NCBI GenBank assembly: GCA_025929005.1
Contig: JAICND010000134.1
Coordinates: forward strand, 1-5,355
From: Acidimicrobiia bacterium
GTDB taxonomy: Bacteria; Actinomycetota; Acidimicrobiia; Spongiisociales; ZC4RG35
DNA length: 5,355 nt
Direction of reading: 5' to 3'
Shown here: piece after piece, positions 1 to 4,298 of the stretch
Position numbering within the stretch: the stretch's first letter is position 1
Layout of the letters: every line of letters starts with the position of its first letter
Made by a program: the position numbers and the translations under genes
Notes under the pieces: model-generated
Told to the model about the DNA's origin: nothing
What the model saw: only the letters and a program-made list of their open reading frames with translations
Database searches by the model: none

Positions 1-49
1 CGAGCACCATTACCGCAGCCGCGGCGATCGCTACCAATGTCTTCCTCAT
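1..49 (-). CDS. 5' end of a secreted or lipid-anchored protein (partial)
   Basis: Only the first 16 codons lie in the window; the gene continues leftwards off the edge. Read on the minus strand from the ATG at 49-47 it gives MRKTLVAIAAAAVMVL, a basic n-region followed by an Ala/Val/Leu-rich hydrophobic stretch, the start of an export signal peptide. The start is supported by a purine-rich ribosome site, GGGAGGG, about six bases upstream (minus strand, 51-62 region). Nothing of the mature protein is visible, so its function cannot be given. It is transcribed away from everything else in the window and may mark the edge of the island. Confidence 0.6.
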   Translation of the reverse strand, partial: MRKTLVAIAAAAVMVL

Positions 50-94
50 CGTGGCCCTCCCATACCCCGCCGCCCTTCGGCTAAGGGTCTGGAA

Positions 95-100
95 ATCATA
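95..100 (-). promoter_or_regulatory. possible -10 element for the secreted-protein gene
   Basis: On the minus strand the hexamer TATGAT (100-95) sits about 46 bases upstream of the ATG at 49. It is a good -10 match in otherwise GC-rich DNA. No convincing -35 box is seen at 16-18 bases spacing, so this is tentative. The leader between them contains a small hairpin with CCCTT/AAGGG arms at 73-77 and 83-87. Confidence 0.28.
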
Positions 101-310
101 TTCCCGAAATAACGTCCACCCCGTAGAAGGCCGCTGTGCAATCCCGGCCCGCCTCCCACCACATGTCGCCATCAGTGCGTTGCGCCTCAGCCTCGGTCAA
201 CGACGAAATCGACCGCCTGTTGATGGTCCCGAAAAACCCTTACCAGCCCTTGGTCGCAAATCTTGAGCTCGGGGAAGCCCCTGACGGGGAAACGGGCCGT
301 GTGGGCGGGT

Positions 311-355
311 CTGTGGCGCGGCTGTGGGACGAGGGACGTGAGACGTCGTGAGACC
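311..355 (+). repeat. direct repeat copy C (att arm-like)
   Basis: This 45-base block matches 3841-3885 (copy A) at 40 of 45 positions without gaps, in the same orientation, about 3.5 kb apart. The first 23 bases are identical and begin CTGTGGCGCGGCTGTGGGAC. The second half contains two direct octamers CGTGAGAC at 337-344 and 347-354, exactly 10 bases apart, so they lie on the same face of the helix. That arrangement suits arm-type binding sites of a tyrosine recombinase, but this is inference because no integrase gene is in the window. Confidence 0.75.
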
Positions 356-455
356 GGGGCCCGAAACCCTCGCGAGGACTTTCTCTACTTCTCGACGAGC
401 GTGTGGATAGACACGACGCCGTGCCCCGGGCGGTTCGAGGACGCAGCCGGATCGC

Positions 456-875
456 TCAGGCCTCGGATTGGGGATGCGTGAAGCCCGCAAACCGTTCGAT
501 GAAGACCACCGCTCCGCCGTCTCCTAGCGCCTCGGCCTTTTGCCGCATTTGTTGGAGAGCTCTGTTGCTCGGCCGGCCGTAGCACTCGATCGCGGTCAGC
601 GTCACCAAGTGTGCCAGCTTGCGGAACTCCGCGCCGCCCACCTCCATGTGGCGCTCCAGCGACGCCGAATTGGGATGGACGGCCACGACGGTCATACTCG
701 CTGCGTCTTCGTCGATGTGGAAGCCGTACATAATCAGCTGAGGCTCGCGGGCGTCGATGAAATCGACGAGCCGCTGGATCCCCGCTTTGAGCTCGTCGAT
801 CGAATCCTCTCGGATACGGGAATGGTCGATGTACACGATCGGCTCTGAGCCTCCGCCTGTGCCATGACCCTTCAT
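456..875 (-). CDS. ABM-like dimeric alpha/beta-barrel protein, unknown function
   Basis: A 139-residue protein. The start is the ATG at 875-873, with AGGAG five bases upstream; a TTG further out at 890 would place that ribosome site inside the gene. After a Gly-rich N-terminus (residues 3-9) comes a beta strand (EPIVYIDHSRI), a helix (SIDELKAGIQRLVDFIDA), two strands (QLIMYGFHIDE and SMTVVAVHPN), a helix (SASLERHMEVGGAEFRKLA) and a further strand and helix ending near FIERFAGFTH. This beta-alpha-beta-beta-alpha-beta order and the 'MTVV.VHP.SASLE.HM' block recall small stand-alone proteins related to the antibiotic-biosynthesis-monooxygenase fold, which are mostly uncharacterised. No cofactor site is evident, as is usual for that fold. 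It is a lone gene with non-coding DNA on both sides and no clear terminator. It lies between att-like copies C and B and may be cargo. A true oxygenase activity should not be assumed. Confidence 0.85.
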   Translation of the reverse strand: MKGHGTGGGSEPIVYIDHSRIREDSIDELKAGIQRLVDFIDAREPQLIMYGFHIDEDAASMTVVAVHPNSASLERHMEVGGAEFRKLAHLVTLTAIECYGRPSNRALQQMRQKAEALGDGGAVVFIERFAGFTHPQSEA

Positions 876-1018
876 GAGAACTCCTCTCAAGGCGCCCGGG
901 AATCGAGCTTGGGATGCGTCAAGTGAAACGGTAGACAGCCGGAATGGAGCTGGTAGCTCGTCGTCGGTGCCAAGACCCGAGCATTCGGGCTCCTCTATGG
1001 GAACCGTCTCACGATCGC

Positions 1019-1106
1019 GGAACTAAGGCATCGGCCGAGAATGGCGTCAGAAAAGGGAACCTCGTCATCTAAGAGGTGCTCAAGGAGTCCCCCAAACCTT
1101 AGTTCC
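1019..1106. repeat. perfect 10-bp inverted repeat pair enclosing 68 bp
   Basis: GGAACTAAGG at 1019-1028 is exactly complementary to CCTTAGTTCC at 1097-1106. The 68 bases between contain a second, shorter inverted pair (ACCTC at 1059-1063, GAGGT at 1073-1077). There is no clear target-site duplication at the outer edges and no coding sequence inside. It could be a folded RNA, a small non-autonomous element or a regulator-binding arrangement. The perfect 10-bp arms are visible; any function is unknown. Confidence 0.55.
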
Positions 1107-1295
1107 ACCTAGTTGCGGCAGATCGTCGCCGGCGCCGCACTAAGAAGAACGGCAGGCCATCACCAGCCGGGTGGTAACGGCCCACCTGATTTGCGTCTAT
1201 GGAGTCGGTGGCGCGAGGTCGATGTCGTTGTCCTTGCCCTCGAAAGCTTCGGCCTGCTGATCGGAATTTTCCAACGAGTACAAGATGCAATTGTG

Positions 1296-1391
1296 GATTT
1301 GAACCCGCGGCCTTCTTTGCGAAGGTGCGGTCAAAGGCTCCTGACCAGGGAGTTTGTACCCGTTCCAGGTGCTTGTCGCACGGCTCTGGGG
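1296..1391 (+). repeat. att-like copy B (diverged from copy A)
   Basis: Aligned with 3761-3859, the left part starting GATTTGAACCCG and ending at TGACCAGGG (1296-about 1351) agrees at roughly 42 of 59 positions with a few one- or two-base gaps. After a similar spacing, 1372-1391 matches the 'CTGTGGCGCGGCTGTGGGA' arm at 15 of 20. The left part contains the T-loop complement TTTGAA and an anticodon-loop-like TTTGCGAA, but the T-stem pairing is lost, so it is a decayed tRNA-derived site. It ends just before the hsp20 promoter, which places the chaperone operon immediately to its right. Confidence 0.6.
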
Positions 1392-1399
1392 CCAGCCAT

Positions 1400-1428
1400 T
1401 TGACATGAATTTCTTTGAGTGATAGATT
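1400..1428 (+). promoter_or_regulatory. sigma-70-type promoter of the hsp20 operon
   Basis: A perfect -35 box TTGACA (1400-1405) is followed after exactly 17 bases by TAGATT (1423-1428), which matches TATAAT at 4 of 6. This would start transcription near 1434-1436, some 57 bases before the GTG start of hsp20. The stretch is locally AT-rich, unlike its surroundings. It is the strongest promoter-like sequence I see in the window. Confidence 0.7.
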
Positions 1429-1444
1429 AGCAGATTATCTGATA
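1428..1444. promoter_or_regulatory. imperfect palindrome at the start point, candidate operator
   Basis: TAGCAGATTATCTGATA is a 17-base palindrome around a central T at 1436, with one mismatch among eight pairs; its inner arms CAGAT/ATCTG are perfect. It overlaps the last base of the -10 box and the expected start point, where a repressor would block transcription. A direct GATAGAT at 1421-1427 and 1441-1447 flanks it. It does not match the HspR HAIR inverted repeat as I know it. The regulator is unknown. Confidence 0.4.
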
Positions 1445-1492
1445 GATACGGAAACGCGGGCCCAGGATCAATCGAGGATGAAAGGAGATGAG

Positions 1493-1924
1493 GTGACGAT
1501 GCTGCGTTTCGCAGATCCGTTTGACGAGATGGATCGGCTCTTGTCCTCCTTTGGAGGGCGTTGGCGGGGCGGGATCATGCCGGTTGACGCCTACGAGCGA
1601 GACGGTGTCTACACGCTCCGCTTCGACCTCCCCGGTGTGGACCCTGACAAGGTCGATCTGACGGTGGAGGGAGGAGTCCTGACCGTAACCGCCGAGAGTC
1701 CCATCGACGATGACGCCAACGTCACATGGCTGCTCCGAGAGCGGCCATCGGGCAGTCACCGGCGAGAAGTGCGTCTTGGCGAACATCTCGACGCAGGTGC
1801 AGTGGCGGCCAGTTTCAACAATGGTGTGCTGACCGTCACCATTCCGATGCGGGAAGAGGCGAAGCCGCAGAAGGTGGCCATCTCCTCAGGCACCCCCCGC
1901 GAGATCGCCAGCCGTTCGGCCTGA
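1493..1924 (+). CDS. small heat-shock protein, Hsp20 / alpha-crystallin family
   Basis: An ATP-independent holdase that should bind unfolding cytosolic proteins and pass them to ATP-dependent chaperones. I start it at the GTG at 1493, with AAAGGAG five bases upstream, giving 143 residues; an ATG at 1499 is possible but its spacing is poorer. The N-terminus (MTMLRFADPFDEMDRLLSSF) is the usual short Hsp20 arm. The alpha-crystallin domain spans about residues 28-118: 'MPVDAYERDGVYTLRFDLPG' (29-48), 'VDLTVEGGVLTVTAE' (54-68), and the hallmark AxxxNGVLxVxxP at 105-118. VAI at 128-130 serves as the C-terminal I-x-I-type tail that docks on a neighbouring subunit. It is first in a four-gene operon, and a stem-loop separates it from the next gene, so it is probably the most expressed member. 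The family call is firm; the start is less so. Confidence 0.95.
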   Translation: MTMLRFADPFDEMDRLLSSFGGRWRGGIMPVDAYERDGVYTLRFDLPGVDPDKVDLTVEGGVLTVTAESPIDDDANVTWLLRERPSGSHRREVRLGEHLDAGAVAASFNNGVLTVTIPMREEAKPQKVAISSGTPREIASRSA

Positions 1925-1935
1925 CTCGCCCCGAG

Positions 1936-1978
1936 CCCCGGGTCTCGAGGCGGTTCCACCACTCCGAGAGACCCGGGG
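1936..1978 (+). promoter_or_regulatory. strong intercistronic stem-loop between hsp20 and the next gene
   Basis: CCCCGGGTCTC (1936-1946) pairs perfectly with GAGACCCGGGG (1968-1978), 11 bp and very GC-rich, around a 21-base loop that itself holds a GGT/ACC pair. No T-run follows, so it is not a textbook intrinsic terminator. It ends about 12 bases before the GGAGGA site of the downstream gene. It could protect the hsp20 mRNA 3' end, cause partial termination, or hamper loading on the downstream site. Any of these would raise Hsp20 relative to its partners. Confidence 0.65.
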
Positions 1979-1999
1979 TCACTTCCCGTGGAGGAATCG

Positions 2000-2479
2000 A
2001 TGAGGGACCACTCCAATCTTCCCGACTCTGAGGCCTTCGACGCGGCCCTAATGGAAAGGGATCAGACCCTTGCCGCGGTCCGAAGAGTCGAGCACGCTTT
2101 GAGTCGAGCGGCCGGCGCCAATAACTGGATAGACGAGGTGAGGTCATCTCTCGTCTCACTTCAAGACGCCATGGCCGAGGAGCGAGATGAGCTGGGCCGG
2201 CCAGGTTCCTTGTACGCGATGATCTCATCAGAACGGCCGCGAAGGTTGGGACCTCGGGTTCGGGGCATAAGAGAGCAATACGACGACATTGTCCGTCAGC
2301 TGGACTCCTTCCGACGAGAACTCGACGACGCCGACGGCACGGCTGCGGATATCGGCGAGATTCGCCACCGCGTTGAATGGATCATCCGGGCGTTGCGCAA
2401 CTGCCGGAACAGACAGGCTGATCTCGTCTTCGAAGCCCTGGGACTCGACTTTGGAGGTCCGGGTGGTAACCCGGCGTGA
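2000..2479 (+). CDS. helical protein of unknown function, paralogue 1 (operon gene 2)
   Basis: A 159-residue, charged, Cys-free protein. The start is the ATG at 2000, behind GGAGGA; an upstream GTG at 1988 would put that site inside the gene. The sequence is almost all predicted amphipathic helix: residues about 13-38, 42-66, 82-110 and 118-147, separated by a Gly/Pro turn (GRPGSLY) and an acidic turn (DDADGT). This suggests a four-helix bundle or coiled coil. No signal peptide or membrane segment is seen. It is clearly related to the fourth gene of the operon. Both share a 'W(I/L)(D/N)(E/K)V' block, an 'SLYAMISSERPR / GLLSQIVTSEPR' block, an 'I(R)xR(V/L)' helix, and the tail 'R(Q/E)ADLVFEA(L/I)'. 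Similar actinobacterial hypotheticals exist to my recollection, with a hemerythrin-like bundle shape, but the His ligands are absent here. Its last 17 bases overlap the start of the J-protein gene. It may be a chaperone partner; this is inference only. Confidence 0.82.
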   Translation: MRDHSNLPDSEAFDAALMERDQTLAAVRRVEHALSRAAGANNWIDEVRSSLVSLQDAMAEERDELGRPGSLYAMISSERPRRLGPRVRGIREQYDDIVRQLDSFRRELDDADGTAADIGEIRHRVEWIIRALRNCRNRQADLVFEALGLDFGGPGGNPA

Positions 2480-2969
2480 GGCAATCCTCCTTCTCGGCGT
2501 CTCACCGGGCGCCGATGAAGCCGCGGTCCGTGCCGCATTCCGAAAGAAGGTGAGAGAACAACATCCGGACACAGCGGCCCCAGGCACCGACCACTCGAAT
2601 GTGCACGGGCTGATTGACGCCTACCGCCTGTTGGTCGACACTCGGTTGCAGACCGGCCCACTCGGGTCGCACCAACAGGTCCCAGTCAAGTACAGCTCCG
2701 CCGAACGGAACAGCACATCCTCCACGACCCGGCGGCGCTGTCCGCGGTGTCGAGGTGCCGGTTTCGGCGTGGCCCTGAGGATATGTCCAGCGTGCCGAGG
2801 AGGAGGGCTCCTGACGACCCTAGACCTCGACTGGATCCGTTACTCCCGTTGCCCACGATGCCGAGGTTCAGGGCACACCCGTTCCGTCGACCAGTGCCAA
2901 GCATGTGACGGTACGGATTCCCAGTCCGCCTCGGCACCCGAGCCACAGTCAGAAAGGGAAGAACGATGA
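2463..2969 (+). CDS. short DnaJ-like protein: J domain plus DnaJ-type zinc finger
   Basis: I start it at the GTG at 2463, five bases after GGAGG (2453-2457), giving 168 residues. Longer readings would run antisense-like, Ser/Thr-rich sequence through the preceding gene. Residues about 3-60 form a J domain with the essential HPD at 34-36 after a basic helix (AAFRKKVREQ), which should stimulate the ATPase of an Hsp70 (DnaK). Residues 93-150 hold four CxxCxG motifs: CPRCRGAG (93), CPACRGGG (108), CPRCRGSG (130) and CQACDG (145). These give eight cysteines for two zinc ions, as in DnaJ. Missing are the Gly/Phe linker (a Ser/Thr-rich linker stands in at 77-92) and the C-terminal substrate-binding beta domains of the roughly 370-residue DnaJ. 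It ends in a polar acidic tail. The gene overlaps its neighbours by 17 bases upstream and 4 bases downstream (ATGA), so all three are probably translationally coupled. It is likely a specialised DnaK co-chaperone delivering Hsp20-held clients or the helical partners. Confidence 0.9.
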   Translation: MVTRREAILLLGVSPGADEAAVRAAFRKKVREQHPDTAAPGTDHSNVHGLIDAYRLLVDTRLQTGPLGSHQQVPVKYSSAERNSTSSTTRRRCPRCRGAGFGVALRICPACRGGGLLTTLDLDWIRYSRCPRCRGSGHTRSVDQCQACDGTDSQSASAPEPQSEREER

Positions 2970-3433
2970 AGACTTCGAATCTGCGAAGTAGCGGGGTCAC
3001 ACAGTCCCAGGTCAACCGCCAGGCCTCTAACGATGCCCTCGACGCGCTCGAAACAGCACTCGCCGCGCCGGGCCCGGGGCGAGAACTCGACTGGCTCAAC
3101 AAGGTCACCGCCGCACTGGACACATTCGTCGCCGCGATCGACCACCAGTCCGCTACCAGTCGCAGCGACGAAGGGCTCCTATCCCAGATCGTTACAAGCG
3201 AGCCGAGGCTGGCATGGCAGATCGACAGACTCGAGAAGGAACTAGACGACATCAGGGCCTCCGCGCGATCGCTACGTGACCAGATCACTCCTGAACCCGA
3301 CGCCCCTCTCGTCGACGTGGCTGACATACGCAACCGGCTTACGTCCATAGCCAACCGATATCAAAGCCACCGAGCACGCGAGGCCGACCTTGTCTTCGAG
3401 GCAATCGACGTCGACCTTGGCGACGGTGGCTAG
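2966..3433 (+). CDS. helical protein of unknown function, paralogue 2 (operon gene 4)
   Basis: A 155-residue protein beginning at the ATG of an ATGA overlap with the J-protein stop, with AAAGGGAAG upstream. Like gene 2 it is Cys-free, charged and helical: helices at about residues 15-34, 41-62, 72-105 and 115-146. The shared blocks with gene 2 are DWLNKV (with NWIDEV), GLLSQIVTSEPRLAWQIDRL (with SLYAMISSERPRRLGPRV), VADIRNRL (with IGEIRHRV) and READLVFEAIDVDLG (with RQADLVFEALGLDFG). Two diverged copies flanking a J-protein suggest a heteromer or two specialised adaptors. No catalytic or metal-binding residues stand out. A weak 6-bp hairpin (GGTGGC/GCCACC, 3425-3442) straddles the stop codon. 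Function unknown. GrpE-like roles are conceivable for a helical partner, but I see no GrpE signature. Confidence 0.82.
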   Translation: MKTSNLRSSGVTQSQVNRQASNDALDALETALAAPGPGRELDWLNKVTAALDTFVAAIDHQSATSRSDEGLLSQIVTSEPRLAWQIDRLEKELDDIRASARSLRDQITPEPDAPLVDVADIRNRLTSIANRYQSHRAREADLVFEAIDVDLGDGG

Positions 3434-3480
3434 CCGGCCACCCGCCCTCTCCAGACGACAAGATCAAGTCTCCGTGAGAT

Positions 3481-3535
3481 GGAACATTCCCACCGTCGCA
3501 AACTTCGGAGTGGCTCCGTGAAGCGCAAATGTTCC
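3481..3535. repeat. nested inverted repeat, possible small element or structured RNA
   Basis: GGAACATT (3481-3488) is complementary to AATGTTCC (3528-3535). Between them CGGAG-TGG-CTCCG forms a tight 5-bp hairpin, extended by CTT/AAG across a two-base bulge. The whole 55 bases can fold into one long interrupted stem. It is non-coding, just downstream of the chaperone operon, and has no T-run, so a terminator role is not obvious. Confidence 0.45.
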
Positions 3536-3604
3536 GTCCGACCAGGTTGGCACGCAGCCTTTCGGCGGAGTACCGATGACGCAAGGATGTAAGAAGGAGT
3601 AAGA

Positions 3605-3631
3605 AAGCACCTCGCAGAAAACGAGGTGCTT
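3605..3631. terminator. perfect 10-bp hairpin, terminator-like
   Basis: AAGCACCTCG (3605-3614) pairs with CGAGGTGCTT (3622-3631) around a 7-base loop (CAGAAAA). On the minus strand the stem is followed by TCTTACTCCTTCTT, moderately T-rich. On the plus strand it is followed by CGGACC, with no T-run. It could end leftward transcription from the region to the right, or act as a rho-assisted stop for the plus-strand operon. It is not a textbook terminator in either direction. Confidence 0.45.
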
Positions 3632-3654
3632 CGGACCCCGAACCTGTGGCACCT

Positions 3655-3666
3655 CTGTGGCGCGGC
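3655..3666 (+). repeat. partial copy D of the att arm repeat
   Basis: CTGTGGCGCGGC is identical to the first 12 bases of copies C (311) and A (3841) and continues with GTGGGGCGCG, similar to GTGGGACGAG after one deleted base. It lies in the same orientation 186 bases before copy A. The GTGAGAC octamers are missing, so only the arm start remains. Confidence 0.45.
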
Positions 3667-3748
3667 GTGGGGCGCGAACAGCCAAGAACGCCTCCTCGTG
3701 CCCAAATCCGGCTCGGGCATTTCATCAACTAGTACAAGGCGAAATCGG

Positions 3749-3790
3749 TGGAGCTGACGGGATTTGAACCCGTGACCCCCTCGTTGCGAA
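3749..3790 (-). other. 3' part of a tRNA-Ala(CGC) gene, probable att core
   Basis: Read on the minus strand from 3790 to 3749 this is the last 42 bases of a tRNA. It comprises anticodon loop TTCGCAA (anticodon CGC), 3' anticodon stem CGAGG, variable loop GGGTC, a perfect T-stem ACGGG/CCCGT around TTCAAAT, acceptor strand CAGCTCC and discriminator A. The T at position 70 would make the G3:U70 pair that marks tRNA-Ala. No CCA is encoded. The 5' half is absent: upstream of the loop the sequence reads GCATCT, where CCTCG would be needed to pair. A break inside the anticodon loop is the usual scar of tyrosine-recombinase integration at a tRNA 3' end. It cannot make a functional tRNA. Confidence 0.8.
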
Positions 3791-3840
3791 AGATGCAGTC
3801 AAACAGCTGTGACCAGGGGTTTTAGGCTCATCTGAGGGCC

Positions 3841-3885
3841 CTGTGGCGCGGCTGTGGGACGAGCGAGGTGAGATAGCGTGAGACC
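3841..3885 (+). repeat. direct repeat copy A (att arm-like), beside the tRNA fragment
   Basis: It matches copy C (311-355) at 40 of 45 positions. It begins 50 bases to the right of the tRNA fragment's broken edge and includes CTGTGGCGCGGCTGTGGGAC and two octamers, GGTGAGAT (3867-3874) and CGTGAGAC (3877-3884), exactly 10 bases apart as in copy C. With the tRNA core at 3749-3790 it forms a 137-bp composite that looks like a core plus arm sites of an attachment region. The element would lie to the right of the core. Confidence 0.75.
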
Positions 3886-4298
3886 TAAAGCGTGGCGGCG
3901 CGCTTCATGAAGCAAGTAGGACTTTGTCGTCGACGAAGGCCAATCGGGGTCGCTCCACCGGCGTTGGCCGTCACGGGGTGTGAAACTCGACAAACTCTTG
4001 GGTGTACTCCTCCATAGATCGATCGATCGGGCGTCGAGAACCGGGGCAGAGCCGTCCGGGCTGATCATCGCTCCCAGGTCGGTGGGGTGATTTGCCTTGA
4101 TCCAGTCAGTGACCGTCTCCCACACCTCGACCAGTTGCTCGTTGGGGGGACCTTGGTTCCCAAAGAGTCAGTCCCGCTGGTCTCAATCTCATCGTCATTC
4201 GATGTCCTCCTGAAAGAATCGCCTTCACCCCTGGTCTTCATCCTCTCGGCTGGTCGAGCCCCAATCAGGTTGGCGGCAGGGCACCCCGTTCTCGGTGT
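3886..4298. other. region right of copy A, no intact gene
   Basis: No intact gene is seen. It contains the disrupted frame described at 3971-4167 and, on the minus strand near 4214-4209, an AGGAGG followed by an ATG at 4202-4200 that opens only about 30 codons before a stop. The stretch from 4170 to 4298 shows no repeat or hairpin I would call. It is consistent with decayed cargo to the right of the att site. Confidence 0.45.
3971..4167 (-). pseudogene. frame-disrupted remnant of an unidentified small protein gene
   Basis: On the minus strand the frame open from 4167 reads 'NEQLVEVWETVTDWIKANHP' and then 'TDLGAMISPDGSAPVLDARS', which looks like real protein. After the triple GATC at 4017-4028 it turns into Ser/Arg/Pro-rich sequence that runs into the att repeat. 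Shifting by one base at that GATC run gives 'SMEEYTQEFVEFHTP' and a stop at 3971-3973, a sensible C-terminus. Upstream, a third frame starting near 4241 gives an acidic stretch including DDEIETSGTDSLGTKVP. Read together these look like one small gene broken by two frameshifts. I cannot name the family; SMI1/KNR4-like and NTF2-like proteins crossed my mind but no motif decides. An alternative is that nothing here was ever coding. Confidence 0.35.

Larger units (their letters stand above)
50..455. other. non-coding stretch with repeat copy C
   Basis: I see no credible gene here. The short open frames on both strands are Arg/Pro/Gly-rich in the way of shadow frames of GC-rich DNA and lack ribosome sites. 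The one clear structure is the repeat copy at 311-355. The bases between about 231 and 310 can be aligned only weakly with the tRNA-like core of copy A, for example around 245-270, and that similarity is not beyond doubt. Confidence 0.6.
876..1399. other. non-coding stretch upstream of both the ABM-like gene and the hsp20 operon
   Basis: No convincing gene is seen. It separates two divergently read units, the ABM-like gene (minus) and the chaperone operon (plus). Contents: a short hairpin at 976-989 (CCCGA/TCGGG, 4-base loop), the perfect 10-bp inverted repeat pair at 1019-1028 and 1097-1106, and att-like copy B at 1296-1391. A minus-strand frame ending near 1197 reads plausibly for about 30 residues (NCILYSLENSDQQAEAF and on) but runs back through copy B and has no ribosome site, so it is not called. 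Confidence 0.55.
3434..3748. other. non-coding stretch with structured inverted repeats
   Basis: I see no gene. The open minus-strand frames in this stretch overlap each other and lack ribosome sites. It holds a nested hairpin region (3481-3535), a 10-bp perfect hairpin (3605-3631) and a short partial copy of the att arm repeat (3655-3666). It lies between the end of the chaperone operon and the tRNA-derived att site, where element ends and transcription terminators are expected. Confidence 0.55.

Noticed and set aside
1413..1420. Possible HspR (HAIR) site at CTTTGAGT
   Set aside because: Only one imperfect half-site; no ACTCAAG partner at the required spacing.
1415..1492. N-terminal extension of Hsp20 by 26 codons
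   Set aside because: It would begin inside the promoter, before the expected transcription start, and include the AAAGGAG ribosome site.
2289..2462. N-terminal extension of the J-protein by 58 codons
   Set aside because: It lies wholly within the preceding gene in another frame, is Ser/Thr-rich without structure, and the GGAGG site fits GTG 2463 exactly.
2686..3354. Long minus-strand frame of 222 codons opposite the J-protein and last operon gene
   Set aside because: Ser/Arg-rich shadow of two genes with clear motifs on the plus strand; no ribosome site or recognisable domain.
3799..4125. Open minus-strand frame of 108 codons ending beside the tRNA fragment
   Set aside because: Its C-terminal third is simply the att repeat translated; a similar tail appears from copy C in an unrelated frame. 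Only the upstream part looks like protein, and I describe that as a disrupted remnant.
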